64,000 bases of DNA from DATFWC01 sp963777755 (GCA_963777755.1 CAVZSC010000025.1:860353-924352); one strand, 5' to 3'. Shown: positions 45,621 to 55,290, numbered from the stretch's first letter. The notes: a model not told the origin generated them from the letters alone. Numbers and translations are program-made.

Positions 45621-45720
45621 TCTCCCCTCCTGTGGCGTGCGCCAGAGCTTCCTCAAGGGCGTCCGTCGTATGAGACGGACATCGTCCCCGAATTCCATTT
45701 GCGACCCATGAAGCCACGCA

Positions 45721-48700
45721 TCATTCGGCCGCGCTCCGGAGCGGCTGGTCGTCCAAGCTGCCGGGCGTCAAGGTGCTGTCGCGACGCCGCGACGCGCTCT
45801 TCCCTTCCAGCCAGGCATAGAGCGCCGGCAGGACCAGGAGGGTGAGAAGGGTCGCCGACAACAGCCCGCCGATGACCACGGTCGCCAGCGGCTTTTGCAC
45901 TTCGGCGCCGGTTCCGGTGGCGAGCGCCATCGGCACGAATCCGAGGGACGCGACCAGCGCCGTCATGGCGACCGGGCGCAGCCGCGTCATCGCGCCCTCG
46001 TAGATCGCCTCGCGGACCGGACGTCCGTGCTCGATCAGCTGCCGGATATAGGTCAGCATGACGAGGCCGTTGAGGACGGCCACGCCCGAAAGCGCGATGA
46101 AGCCGACCGCGGCCGACACCGAGAACGGCATCCCGCGTGCCCATAGCGCCAGGATGCCGCCGGTCAGGGCGAGCGGCACCGCGCTGAACACGAGCAGCGC
46201 GTCGCGCGTCGAGCCGAGCGCGCCGTAGAGGAGGAGGAAGATCAGGACGAAGCATGCCGGCACGACCAAAGCCAGCCGCTGGCGGGCTGCGATCAGGTTC
46301 TCGAACTGACCGCCCCAGGTGATCCAGTATCCGGCCGGGAGGGAGACCTGCTCGGCGATCCTCGCCTGCGCTTCCGCGACCAGCGAAGCGATGTCGCGAC
46401 CGCGCACGTTGGCGGTGACGACGACCCGCCGCTTGCCGTTCTCGCGGCTGATCTGGTTCGGCCCTTCGCCCTGCGTGAACGACGCCACCTCCTTGAGCGG
46501 AATGGTGGCGAGGGAACCACGCCCGCCGGAGGAGGGCAGCGGAACCGGCAGGTTTCGCAGGGCTTCGAGATCCGCGCGCTGCGATTCCGGCAGCCGGACC
46601 ACGATATCGAAGCGCCGGTCGCCCTCGAACACGACCCCGGCCTCGCGTCCGCCCACGGCCGCACCGATCAGGTCCTGCACCACCGCGAGGCTCAAGCCGC
46701 GCCGGGCAATCTCCTTCTTGTCGACCTTGATCTCGAGGAAGGGGAGCCCGGACGCCTGCTCGACGCGCACATCGGCCGCGCCTTCGAGCCCGCGCATGAT
46801 TCCGGCGATCTGGTTCGCCGCCCGCAGCATCGGCTCGAATTCGTCGCCGAACACCTTGATGGCGACGTCTCCGCGCACGCCGGCGAGAAGCTCGTTGAAG
46901 CGCATCTGGATGGGCTGGGTGAATTCGTAGTTGTTGCCCGGAAGGCGCCTCACCGCCTCCTGGATGCGCGCCACCAGCTCCGCCTTGGGCAGGCCGGGGT
47001 CGGGCCATTGAGCCTGCGGCTTGAGAATGACGAACGTGTCGGAGACGTTCGGCGGCATCGGATCGGACGCAAGCTCGGCCGTCCCGGTCTTGGAAAACGC
47101 ATACGCCACTTCGGGGAACGCGCTGACCGTCTTCTCGACCTCGAACTGCATCGCCTGCGCCTGGCTCAACGCCGTGCTGGGAATCCGCAGCGCATGCAGC
47201 GCGATGTTCTTTTCATCGAGGGTCGGGATGAACTCCTGGCCGGTCCGGGCGAACACGAGCGCGGCTGCACCGAACAGGACCAGCGCCAGCGCGATCACCG
47301 ACCGCGGGCGGCGAACCGCTCCTGCGAGGCCGGGCGCATAGATGCGCTTCAGGCCGCGGACGATGACGTTTTCTCTCTCCTGAACGGTTCCGGTCACCAG
47401 GATCGCAATCAACGCCGGCACGAACGTCAGCGACAGGACGAAAGCGGCCGCAAGCGCGATGATCACCGTCATCGCCATGGGCTCGAACATCTTGCCTTCG
47501 ATCCCGCTGAACGTGAGCAGCGGCACGTAGACCAGGATGATGATGGCCTGGCCATATACGGTCGGCTGGATCATCTCCTTGGCGGCCGACGTGACGGTCG
47601 CCAGCCGCTCGTCCAGTCCCAAGGGAGCTCCCAGCCGGTGCTGGCGCTCCGCCAGCCGGCGCAGGCTGTTCTCGGCGATGATGACGGCGCCGTCCACGAT
47701 CAGCCCGAAATCGAGCGCGCCCAGGCTCATCAGGTTGGCGCTGATGCGACCCTGCAGCATCCCGGTCGCGGTGAGCAGCATCGCGAAGGGAATCACCAGC
47801 GCCGTGATGAGCGCGGCGCGGAAGTTTCCCAGGAGCAGGAACAGCACCAGGATGACCAGGATGGCGCCCTCGGCGAGATTCGTCGCAACCGTGCTGATCG
47901 TGGCATCGACCAGGAGCGTGCGGTTCAACACCGTCGTTACCACGATGCCGGGCGGCAGCGTTCGCCGGATGTCCTGCATCTTGGCGTCGACCGCGGCCGA
48001 TACGGTGCGGCTGTTGGCGCCGATCAGCATCAGCGCCGTGCCGACGACCACTTCCTGTCCGTCCTGGCTGGCGCTGCCGGTCCGCAGCTCGCGCCCGATC
48101 GCCACATTGGCGACGTCCTGCACGCGAACCGGAACCCCGCCGCGCGTCGCGATGACCACCTCACCGATCTCCTCCATGCTCTCGATGCGCCCGCCCGAGC
48201 GCACCACATAGCCTTCGCCGTTGCGCTCGATGTATCCGGCGCCTCGATTGGTGTTGTTCCTTTCCAGCGCCTCGGCGACGTCGGCAAACGACACGCCGAG
48301 GGCGATGAGCCGCTCGGGCGCTGGCACGACGTGATACTGCTTCACGTATCCGCCGATCGCGTCGACGCCGGCGACGCCGGGCACGGTGCGCAGCTGCGGC
48401 CGGATGATCCAGTCCTGCACGGTGCGCAGGTAGGTGGCACGTTCGAAATCGCCGCGCAGGCGTTGCCCCTCGGGCGTGAGGTAGGAGCCGTCCGATTGCG
48501 GTCCCGGCCGGCCGTCGCGCATCGACGCTTTCGCGCCGGAGGGAGCGAAGCCGACCGTCCACATGTAGATCTCGCCGAGGCCGGTGGAGATCGGCCCCAT
48601 GCGCGGCTCGACGCCGGGCGGCAGCCACCGCCGCGCCTCGATCAGGCGCTCACCGACCTGCTGACGCGCGAAATAGATGTTGGTGCGATCGGTGAAGACC

Positions 48701-48984
48701 GCCGTCACCTGGGAAAAGCCGTTGCGGGACAGCGACCTCGTATATTCGAGCCCGGGGATGCCGGCGAGCGCGGTCTCCACCGGGAACGTCACCTGCCTCT
48801 CGATGTCGGTCGGCGAGAGCGCGGGCGCGACGGAATTGATCTGCACCTGATTGTTGGTGATGTCCGGGACGGCGTCGATCGGCAGCCGGGCCAGCGACCA
48901 GAGGCCCGCTGTCGCCGCGATCAACGTCGCCAGCACGACGAGCCAGCGGCGGCGGACCGAGAAGGCGAGGACGCGCTCGATCAT
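45721..48984 (-). CDS. czcA: Heavy-metal efflux RND pump (CzcA/CnrA type)
   Basis: About 1087 residues of the HME-RND family with twelve membrane segments and two large periplasmic loops. N-terminal landmarks are MIERVLAFSVRRRWLVVL and ARLPIDAVPDITNNQVQI. The membrane segment LGALDFGLIVDGAVIIAEN holds the Asp, Asp, Glu set of the Zn/Co/Cd class (HME1), not the CusA copper pattern. It pumps divalent cations with the HlyD-type adaptor encoded nine bases upstream. No outer-membrane CzcC channel is present here, so it must use one from elsewhere. Confidence 0.93.
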   Translation of the reverse strand: MIERVLAFSVRRRWLVVLATLIAATAGLWSLARLPIDAVPDITNNQVQINSVAPALSPTDIERQVTFPVETALAGIPGLEYTRSLSRNGFSQVTAVFTDRTNIYFARQQVGERLIEARRWLPPGVEPRMGPISTGLGEIYMWTVGFAPSGAKASMRDGRPGPQSDGSYLTPEGQRLRGDFERATYLRTVQDWIIRPQLRTVPGVAGVDAIGGYVKQYHVVPAPERLIALGVSFADVAEALERNNTNRGAGYIERNGEGYVVRSGGRIESMEEIGEVVIATRGGVPVRVQDVANVAIGRELRTGSASQDGQEVVVGTALMLIGANSRTVSAAVDAKMQDIRRTLPPGIVVTTVLNRTLLVDATISTVATNLAEGAILVILVLFLLLGNFRAALITALVIPFAMLLTATGMLQGRISANLMSLGALDFGLIVDGAVIIAENSLRRLAERQHRLGAPLGLDERLATVTSAAKEMIQPTVYGQAIIILVYVPLLTFSGIEGKMFEPMAMTVIIALAAAFVLSLTFVPALIAILVTGTVQERENVIVRGLKRIYAPGLAGAVRRPRSVIALALVLFGAAALVFARTGQEFIPTLDEKNIALHALRIPSTALSQAQAMQFEVEKTVSAFPEVAYAFSKTGTAELASDPMPPNVSDTFVILKPQAQWPDPGLPKAELVARIQEAVRRLPGNNYEFTQPIQMRFNELLAGVRGDVAIKVFGDEFEPMLRAANQIAGIMRGLEGAADVRVEQASGLPFLEIKVDKKEIARRGLSLAVVQDLIGAAVGGREAGVVFEGDRRFDIVVRLPESQRADLEALRNLPVPLPSSGGRGSLATIPLKEVASFTQGEGPNQISRENGKRRVVVTANVRGRDIASLVAEAQARIAEQVSLPAGYWITWGGQFENLIAARQRLALVVPACFVLIFLLLYGALGSTRDALLVFSAVPLALTGGILALWARGMPFSVSAAVGFIALSGVAVLNGLVMLTYIRQLIEHGRPVREAIYEGAMTRLRPVAMTALVASLGFVPMALATGTGAEVQKPLATVVIGGLLSATLLTLLVLPALYAWLEGKSASRRRDSTLTPGSLDDQPLRSAAE

Positions 48985-48993
48985 GACGATCGC

Positions 48994-50241
48994 CTAATGC
49001 GCATGGCCATGATCGGCCTCGTTCTTGCCGAGCTCGGCCTTGAGCGCGAAGGTGTTGGTCACGGCGATCGTTTCACGGGGATCGAGGCCGAAGACGATCT
49101 CGGCATTCCGCTCGTCGGTACGGCCCACCACGACCTCGCGCTTTTCGAACCCTTCCTCGGTCCGCACGAACACGACCTGCTCGCCGGCGATCGTCTGCAG
49201 GGCGGCGCGCGGAACGATGACATCGGCCGCGTGCTCCTCGACCGTGATGGCTGCCGTCACGAACGATCCCGGGCGGAACGCCATGTCCTTGTTGTCGAGC
49301 GAGGCGATGACTCGCGCGCTGCGCGTCTCCGGATTGAGGAACGGGCTGACGAATACGATCCTGCCCTGCACCTGTGCGCCGTCGGGGCCCGCCGCAATCG
49401 TCACCGGCTGCGCCACCCTGATGGACGGCAGGTCCGCGGTGGACACCGACAGCTCGATCCAGACGCCCGAGAGGTCGGCGATGACGTAGAGCTCCTTCTC
49501 GTGGCCCTCGCCGCCGACCGGGGTCCCGAGATCGACGCGCCGCTCGACGATCAATCCGCTGATCGGGGCGCGGATGTCCTTGTGGCGAAGAGCGGTCAGA
49601 GACTGCGTCGGCAGGTTGGCGATCTCCGCCTCGGTCAGGTCGAGCGCCGAAAGCTTCTGCCGCGAAACGTTGACGCGCAGCTCGGATTCCCTGAACGCAT
49701 TGCGCGCCCGCAGGAACTGCTGCTCGGCGCTGATCTTTTGCGCCCACAGGGTCTGCTCGCGCTCGAACAGCGTCTTCTGCAGGTCGAAGTGCACCAGCGC
49801 GGCGAGATAATCGCTCTTGGCGTCGGCGACTTCCCGGCTCTCCAGCACGGCGATCACGTCGCCCTTGGTAACCGGGTCGCCCAGTCGCTTGCGCAGCTCG
49901 GCGACCGTTCCGATCACCTTGGCGGCGACGCGGCCGATGCGGTCGGAGTCCGGCACGATCGTGCCGGGCACGCTTAGGCGCCGGGCGAGCGTGCCCTTGT
50001 CGGCCGGCGCGAGCTCGATCTTCGCCTTGGCGATCTGCTCGGCCGTGAGCCGGAGTGATCCCTCGGGACCATGCTCCTCGTGCGCGTGGTCATGGCCGTG
50101 GCCCGCCGGCTTTTTCGCCGGCGTCCCTTGGGCGGTCGCAAGCGCCTGCGCGATCACCGTGCGCGCATCGGGCGACAGCCAGATGGCTCCCCCGGCCGCA
50201 AGCAGGACCATCACGGCGATCGTGACGACAATCTTTCCCAT
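48994..50241 (-). CDS. czcB: Periplasmic adaptor (HlyD/CzcB family) of the heavy-metal efflux pump
   Basis: About 415 residues. One N-terminal membrane segment is followed by a His-rich stretch (GHGHDHAHEEHG), probably metal-binding. The adaptor core then has LSVPGTIVPDSDRIGRVAAKV, a coiled hairpin around 150-210, IRAPISGLIVERRVDLGTPV and a C-terminal domain ending in NEADHGHAH, a second His motif. The ATG at 50241 follows GGAGGAACGAG. It lies nine bases upstream of czcA. Confidence 0.93.
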   Translation of the reverse strand: MGKIVVTIAVMVLLAAGGAIWLSPDARTVIAQALATAQGTPAKKPAGHGHDHAHEEHGPEGSLRLTAEQIAKAKIELAPADKGTLARRLSVPGTIVPDSDRIGRVAAKVIGTVAELRKRLGDPVTKGDVIAVLESREVADAKSDYLAALVHFDLQKTLFEREQTLWAQKISAEQQFLRARNAFRESELRVNVSRQKLSALDLTEAEIANLPTQSLTALRHKDIRAPISGLIVERRVDLGTPVGGEGHEKELYVIADLSGVWIELSVSTADLPSIRVAQPVTIAAGPDGAQVQGRIVFVSPFLNPETRSARVIASLDNKDMAFRPGSFVTAAITVEEHAADVIVPRAALQTIAGEQVVFVRTEEGFEKREVVVGRTDERNAEIVFGLDPRETIAVTNTFALKAELGKNEADHGHAH

Positions 50242-50340
50242 CGCTCGTTCCTCCGCCGGACCACACGGCCCGACACGCGCACGCATGATGCGCGCGCGAA
50301 CTCGCCCGCATCCGGCACCTGGGTGTCAGCACTTTGGGGT

Positions 50341-50703
50341 TCAGGCGATGGGGGGCGGATGCGGAGCCGCCGGAGGACTCGTGATGACCGGGGAAAGAAC
50401 CGCGACGATGCGCGCGGCCGGTGCAAAGATCGGGTGCAGAATCGCGAACGGCACGAAGACGCCGCCGAAGTGCTGACAGGCGCAATGGCATCCACACTCC
50501 GCCAGGTCCCCGCTCGGCTGCTCGTCGGACGCCTGGGCGGCGTCCTGGGAGGCCTGCAGGGTCCCGCCGGGAAGGAAAGCATGCGCATGGACCGAGAACG
50601 CCGACGACAGGACCAGCGCCCCGATCACCAGCCAGGCCAGGACGGCCCGGAGGACGGTGCCGGTTCGACCCTGGATGTGCATGCGTCGCATCATACGGGG
50701 CAT
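50341..50703 (-). CDS. Small exported Cys/His-rich protein of the metal-efflux cluster
   Basis: About 120 residues. A hydrophobic segment (AVLAWLVIGALVLSSAFSV) is followed by a cluster ECGCHCACQH that could bind a metal, and a second hydrophobic stretch near the C-terminus. It resembles the DUF2946-like small proteins often found in metal operons, but I cannot name it. It lies about 100 bp upstream of czcB on the same strand. Confidence 0.65.
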   Translation of the reverse strand: MPRMMRRMHIQGRTGTVLRAVLAWLVIGALVLSSAFSVHAHAFLPGGTLQASQDAAQASDEQPSGDLAECGCHCACQHFGGVFVPFAILHPIFAPAARIVAVLSPVITSPPAAPHPPPIA

Positions 50704-50712
50704 CTATCCGGT

Positions 50713-51099
50713 TCAGCGCGCCAAGTCCATATTGTACCGCCCTTTGCCGACCTCGCCGCCCGCATTCTTCAACGTCACGGTTGCGCGAAACTTGCCCTCG
50801 ACGGCAAAATCGATCTTGCCGGCGAGCTTGTTGTCGCCGGCCGGCACCAGCTGGACGGTCTTTTGCTGATTGCCTTTCGCCAGCACGACCGCCGTGGCGG
50901 TGAAGCCCGACGCATCGATCTTCTTGTCATTGGCGTCGTTGATGAACAACGTGGCGTCGGACCCCTTCACCACCAGTTCCGCCTGATAGCTGCCGATCTT
51001 GACCTCCTGGCCGCCCTGGTGGGAATGCCCGTGATCCTGGGCCCAGGCCGCCGCGGCGCCGAGTACGAGCGCCAGGGCAACGGCAAGTCGCATGAGCAT
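50713..51099 (-). CDS. Small exported His-containing protein at the head of the Czc operon
   Basis: About 128 residues with a signal peptide (MRLAVALALVLGAAAAWA) and then DHGHSHQGG, a likely metal-binding start of the mature protein. The rest is a beta-rich domain (YQAELVVKGSDATLFI, SGFTATAVVLAKGNQQKTVQLV, FRATVTLKNAGG). It may be a periplasmic metal chaperone for the pump. GGAGG precedes the ATG. It appears to be the first gene of the operon. Confidence 0.72.
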   Translation of the reverse strand: MLMRLAVALALVLGAAAAWAQDHGHSHQGGQEVKIGSYQAELVVKGSDATLFINDANDKKIDASGFTATAVVLAKGNQQKTVQLVPAGDNKLAGKIDFAVEGKFRATVTLKNAGGEVGKGRYNMDLAR

Positions 51100-51257
51100 C
51101 GCGGACCTCCTGGGATGCCGGGGCTCAATTCGCCCGGCGATGACTATTCATCGCCACCATGGCGTCAAGACGGCGAGCCGGCATGCCACCAGCTACTGTG
51201 TCGGAAGGCACCGCCGAGGTTCACGGTAGGGCGGTTCGCAAGCGAATCGGCGCAGGA

Positions 51258-51539
51258 TCACAGCTCGCACGTCACCCGGCTGAACCTCCTGCCGCCGGGC
51301 TTGTACCCGGGCCTGGGCGCATCCGAGGCGTCCGGCAGCATCTCGAATTGCTCCACGCGCTCCAGCAAAACGATCCGCCACGAGCTGCGTCCGCCGGGCA
51401 ATTGCCACACGCGCATGGCGGGCTGTTGTTTTGTCGTGAGACCTACCGCGTGAACCTCGACGACCCGCTGGGAGCCGTCGCAGGTCAGCTTGACGCGGCG
51501 CTTGGCGGCCAATGCGGCGCAGGCTTCGTCCTCGGTCAT
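51258..51539 (-). CDS. Small WYL-like domain protein
   Basis: About 93 residues. The sequence VKLTCDGSQRVVEVHAVGLT, AMRVWQLPGG, WRIVLLERVEQFEM and APRPGYKPG resembles stand-alone WYL-type beta domains, which bind nucleic acid or ligands in regulators. GGAGG precedes the ATG at 51539. No partner is obvious. Confidence 0.6.
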   Translation of the reverse strand: MTEDEACAALAAKRRVKLTCDGSQRVVEVHAVGLTTKQQPAMRVWQLPGGRSSWRIVLLERVEQFEMLPDASDAPRPGYKPGGRRFSRVTCEL

Positions 51540-51673
51540 AGGGGTTCCTCCGGTGTCACGACGCAGAAGAATCGTCACCGGCGACAATCGCACGAAAATC
51601 GACCGGCTGCAGGTGTCGAAAGCGACCGTCGGTCGTTCCGCCCAAATATGCGCCCAGCGTTTCCGCCGCTTTG

Positions 51674-51928
51674 TCAGGCGTCCGGCGCCAGGTCGAAGTG
51701 ATGCTGGATGATCGGCACGATCAGCGCGAGAGCCTTGTCGCAGTGCTCGCGCAGGGCCCGCCCCGAGTTGTACTCGTGGACCGTCCAGTTGGCTCCGTTC
51801 TCGGCCACATTGTTCAGCCGGCGGATGCTGACGACGGTCGCTTCCCGGCAGTCCGGATAGGCCTGCAGGAACTCAAGAAGCATTCTTTCGAGCTGCGAGC
51901 GAACGAGCGCGATACGAGGCGTGGACAT
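51674..51928 (-). CDS. Small hypothetical protein
   Basis: About 84 residues, mostly helical, with no recognised motif (RSQLERMLLEFLQAYPDCRE, HCDKALALIVPIIQHHF). It overlaps the next gene upstream by about 56 bases in a different frame, which is unusual. Its coding-like composition and matching strand suggest it is real, but a ribosome site is not evident. Confidence 0.5.
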   Translation of the reverse strand: MSTPRIALVRSQLERMLLEFLQAYPDCREATVVSIRRLNNVAENGANWTVHEYNSGRALREHCDKALALIVPIIQHHFDLAPDA

Positions 51929-52097
51929 GGGAGGGGACCGCGTCTGGAGTAGGGGAGCCGGCCTCGAGCTCGGCCGCCTTTGCCATAAGGTCTTCGGCCA
52001 ACAACCGGAGCTGCCTGGCGACGGTCAGGTCGAAGCAATCCCGCGACCACCTCAGGCAGGTCGCAGCCTGCGCTCGCAGGTAGTCGGCCATGTCCAC
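51873..52097 (-). CDS. Small hypothetical helical protein of a rhizobial type
   Basis: About 74 residues. The sequence DYLRAQAATCLRWSRDCFDL, ARQLRLLAEDLMAKAAELE resembles short rhizobial proteins that begin with a helix containing a CLRWS-like motif. GGAGGG lies five bases before a GTG at 52097; an ATG at 52091 is the alternative start. Function unknown. Confidence 0.6.
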   Translation of the reverse strand: MDMADYLRAQAATCLRWSRDCFDLTVARQLRLLAEDLMAKAAELEAGSPTPDAVPSHVHASYRARSLAARKNAS

Positions 52098-52397
52098 GGC
52101 AACCCTCCGGCGTACGCGATCCTGACAGCCCGTCAAGTAAACGGATGAATCGCCCGCTGGTTCCCCCAACCCGCGCAGGACTGCGCGCTGGCCTCGACGC
52201 ACCCCCTGCCATCCCCATAGCCCGGTCGGCCCGGTCTGTCGTCGATCGCGGCGGCTCGGGGCCCGCAGGGCCGGGCGGGCGGAGCGGTTCAGATCAATTC
52301 AGGTCTGTTTCAGGACACCGCCGGCACGCTCTGCTAGCCTCGACACTGTCGCGGATGATGGCGGCAGAAGCCGCCAGCGAGCGCCGGAGGCCATGCC

Positions 52398-53393
52398 ATG
52401 ATGATGAACCATAGCGGTATGCGGATCGGGGTGACGGTTCTGGCGTTCGGCGCAAGCCTGCTCGCCATGCCGACCTCGCTGGAGGCGCAAAAGGCTTCCG
52501 GGATGGCGCGCGTCGGCTGGCTGGAGGTGTGCAGCCCCGGTCCTCGCCGCCCGCATTTCGAGATGTTCCGGGCTCGCCTGGCGGAACAAGGTTACGTCGA
52601 GGGGAAGAACCTCGTCATCGAGCAGCGGTTCGCGGATTGCCATTACGACCGGATGCCGGGGTTGGCCGCTGAGCTGGTGCGGGCTCCGGTCGACGTTCTG
52701 TTCACCATGGGCACGCGGGCGGCGCGCATCGTCGCCGGAGCCGTGAAGACCACACCGGTCGTCGCCTACTCGTGCGACCCGTTCGAGCACGTCACGCGCC
52801 TGGCTCGGCCCGGCGGAAATCTGACCGGCGTCACATGCATGACGACGGAGCTCAGCCCGAAGCGCCTCGAGCTCCTCAAGGAGCTGGTTCCCACGGCTTC
52901 GCGGGTGATGTTTCTGCATGACCCCGAAGCTGCTCCCAACGCGTTCAGGCTGACCCAGGAGGCCGCACCGCGTCTGGGTGTCACGTTGCAGGTGGATGAG
53001 GTGGGAGCCGCCGTAGACCTGCTGCCGGAGCTCGCGGTGATCGCCAAGGCTGGTTCCGACGCGTTGTTCGTGTATCCCGACGTCGTTCTCAGCTCTTATC
53101 CCCGGCCGCGGCAGCTCGCCGAGTTTGCCCTCGAGCACAAGCTGCCCACTATGCATGCGTTCCGTTTCTTCGTCGATGCCGGCGGTCTCATGTCCTACGG
53201 CGCGACCCAGTCCGAGATCTATGCGAGCGCGGCCGAGCAGGTCGCCAAGATCCTGGGTGGTGCTCGGCCGAGCGATCTGCCGCTGCGCCAGGCGACGCGG
53301 TTCGAGCTGGTCATCAACAACAAGACCGCGAAGGCGCTCGGAGTCACCATCCCGCCGTCGCTGCTTGCTCGCGCCGACGAGGTGCTCGAGTGA
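52398..53393 (+). CDS. ABC transporter substrate-binding protein (ABC_sub_bind / TrpX-like)
   Basis: About 331 residues with a signal peptide (MRIGVTVLAFGASLLAMP). The ABC_sub_bind fold is seen in RVGWLEVCSPGPR, ARLAEQGYVEGKNLVIEQRF, RAPVDVLFTMGTRAARIVAG, GGNLTGVTCMTTELSPKRLELLKEL and the ending ALGVTIPPSLLARADEVLE. Such receptors are very numerous in rhizobia and often lack linked membrane genes, as here. GGAGG precedes the ATG at 52398. Confidence 0.9.
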   Translation: MMMNHSGMRIGVTVLAFGASLLAMPTSLEAQKASGMARVGWLEVCSPGPRRPHFEMFRARLAEQGYVEGKNLVIEQRFADCHYDRMPGLAAELVRAPVDVLFTMGTRAARIVAGAVKTTPVVAYSCDPFEHVTRLARPGGNLTGVTCMTTELSPKRLELLKELVPTASRVMFLHDPEAAPNAFRLTQEAAPRLGVTLQVDEVGAAVDLLPELAVIAKAGSDALFVYPDVVLSSYPRPRQLAEFALEHKLPTMHAFRFFVDAGGLMSYGATQSEIYASAAEQVAKILGGARPSDLPLRQATRFELVINNKTAKALGVTIPPSLLARADEVLE

Positions 53394-53768
53394 GGCGATG
53401 GTCGGCCGTCGCCCTCGGCATCAAGCGTACGCGTGGCAATCGCCAGAGGGCCGACGCCAAGGCCGAGAAGGTTGCCCGGGTCCGGTAAGAGCTACCCGCT
53501 CCGCCGGGCGACGAGCCGACGCTGTTTCTGCCGGTTCGTTATCCTGAAATCCTCGATCGCTCTTCGGATCGCGCTCTCGATCGGCGTGGCCACCATCAAC
53601 GCCTGGAACCGGCTGGCGATCGGCTTTCGCCTGCAGCATCCGGCGGACCGCATGCGCGCCGCCGCCTGAGGGCGCGGCATGTCAGACGAGCAATTCAGTC
53701 GGTAATCCGGGATCATCATTGTCACGACAGGCGTTGCAGCTCATGCGGCAAACGTGCTGACGTTACTG
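53394..53768. other. Non-coding stretch before the integrative element
   Basis: Short overlapping ORFs on both strands have no recognisable motifs. I see no RNA gene or strong terminator. Confidence 0.4.
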
Positions 53769-53815
53769 TGGTGCCGCAAGAGGGATTCGAACCCCCGACC
53801 CCATCATTACGAATT
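53769..53815 (-). other. Attachment-site copy: 3' fragment of tRNA-Thr(CGT)
   Basis: Read on the minus strand this is the 3' part of a tRNA: anticodon loop TTCGTAA (anticodon CGT), the 3' anticodon stem TGATG, a variable loop, T stem and loop GGGGGTTCGAATCCC, and an acceptor end GCGGCACCA. Upstream of the loop the sequence (CCTAA) cannot pair with TGATG and no D arm follows, so the gene is not complete. Integrases of this type leave such a displaced 3' end at one end of the element. Confidence 0.8.
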
Positions 53816-53973
53816 AGGGGGTCCGTAATTTATCGAGATTACTGATGATTTCCGATAGCGCGAAAACCCGCTTGACCCAAGCGATTCCTGATTTACGGTG
53901 ATTACCTGAGTCTACCCACAATACCCGCCCGGTGGTCCCGCGGTGGTTCCGTGGTTCCTTTCAGGGCGCATCG

Positions 53974-55290
53974 ATGGCAACAGGACAAATTACAAAGCGG
54001 CTGATCGACGGGCTTGAGCCTCGCGAGAATGAGTATTTCGTGTGGGACGCCGCGCTGGTCGGTTTCGGAGTGCGCGTTCAAACAACTGGCGCCAAGTCCT
54101 ATGTCGTCAAATACCGGGCTGGCACCGGCCGCGGCGCGCCGACCAGGCGCGTTACCTTATCCAAGGTGGGGAAAATTACCCCCGACGAGGCCCGCACCTT
54201 AGCCAAAAAGACGCTTGGGTCTGTTGCGCACGGCGCCGATCCCGCAGCCCAACGAGCGGCCGAAAAGCGCGCCTCAACCCTTGCCGAGGTCGCAGAACAG
54301 TTCCTTACCGAGCATGTGGAGGCCAAGCGTGCGGCCTCGTCCGCCTCGTCCTACCGCGATTTGCTGGAACGGTTGGCACTTCCAGAGCTCGGCAAGCGAA
54401 AGGCAGAAAAAGTAACGACCGCGGAGGTGCAACGGCTGCATACCAAGCTCGCCCATAGCCCATATCAGGCTAACCGCCTGCTTCGCGTGTTGAGCAGTCT
54501 CTTTACGTTTGCCGGCAAGGCGCATGTTGTCCCGGTGGGGTTCAACCCGTGCCGGGGCATCGAATATTTCCCCGAGGAAGGTCGCGAGCGCTATCTAACG
54601 ACGCAAGAACTTGCCCTCATCGGAGAGGCGATTCGCGAGGCAGAGACGGTCGGCCTCCCCTATGCGGTCGACGAGACCAAGCTAACGGCGAAGCACGCGC
54701 CAAAGGAAAGCAATCGCCGCACGATCATAGGCCCGCACGCAGCCGGCTCGCTCCGCCTCCTGATCTTCACGGGAGCGCGTCTGCGCGAAATCCTGCATCT
54801 GAAATGGGGCCACGTAGATTTTGAGCGCGGTCTGCTCCTGCTGCCGACCAGCAAGACCGGCAAAAAAACCATAGTGCTGAATGCTCCGGCCCTCGCCATC
54901 CTAAATTCCTTGCCCCGGGTAGGCGCCTATGTCATTGCCGGAATTTCAGCCGGTAGTGACGATGAAAGGCCGCGGTCGGATCTCAAGAAACCCTGGAGGG
55001 CCATTTCCAAGCGCGCCGGCCTCAAGGGGGTTAGGATTCACGATTTGCGCCATACCCATGCGTCCATTGGCGCGGGAGCCGGCCTTGGACTTCCCATCAT
55101 CGGCAAGCTGCTCGGTCACACGCAATCCGCAACGACCCAGCGGTATGCGCACCTTGATAATGATCCTCTGAAAAAGGCAGCCGAACACATTGGAACGCGC
55201 CTCGCCGCGGCCATGGGCGAGGTGAAGGCGCCGCGCGAGAACGTCACCAACCTTACGAAGGCGAGGCGATCAAAGAACCGGCGCGGCTAG
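53974..55290 (+). CDS. Tyrosine recombinase integrase (P4-type, DUF4102 N-domain)
   Basis: About 438 residues. The N-terminal DUF4102-like arm-binding domain has ITKRLIDGLEPRENEYFVWD and GFGVRVQTTGAKSYVVKYR. The catalytic domain carries the R-H-x-x-R-Y set: LLIFTGARLREIL, RIHDLRHTHAS and LLGHTQSATTQRYAHLD. Such integrases insert satellites and islands at the 3' ends of tRNA genes, matching the tRNA-Thr fragment about 160 bp upstream. The ATG at 53974 gives the standard start, and longer in-frame starts lack support. Confidence 0.95.
   Translation: MATGQITKRLIDGLEPRENEYFVWDAALVGFGVRVQTTGAKSYVVKYRAGTGRGAPTRRVTLSKVGKITPDEARTLAKKTLGSVAHGADPAAQRAAEKRASTLAEVAEQFLTEHVEAKRAASSASSYRDLLERLALPELGKRKAEKVTTAEVQRLHTKLAHSPYQANRLLRVLSSLFTFAGKAHVVPVGFNPCRGIEYFPEEGRERYLTTQELALIGEAIREAETVGLPYAVDETKLTAKHAPKESNRRTIIGPHAAGSLRLLIFTGARLREILHLKWGHVDFERGLLLLPTSKTGKKTIVLNAPALAILNSLPRVGAYVIAGISAGSDDERPRSDLKKPWRAISKRAGLKGVRIHDLRHTHASIGAGAGLGLPIIGKLLGHTQSATTQRYAHLDNDPLKKAAEHIGTRLAAAMGEVKAPRENVTNLTKARRSKNRRG

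Noticed and set aside
47008..49977. A 989-residue open frame on the plus strand
   Set aside because: Antisense shadow of czcA and czcB, with low-complexity charged sequence and no motifs.
53433..53725. Small ORFs on both strands before the integrase
   Set aside because: No ribosome sites, no motifs, and the two frames overlap antisense. They are not called as genes.
53769..53850. A complete tRNA-Thr gene
   Set aside because: The 3' half is good, but the 5' anticodon stem strand does not pair and no D arm or 5' acceptor strand follows, so only an attachment fragment is called.
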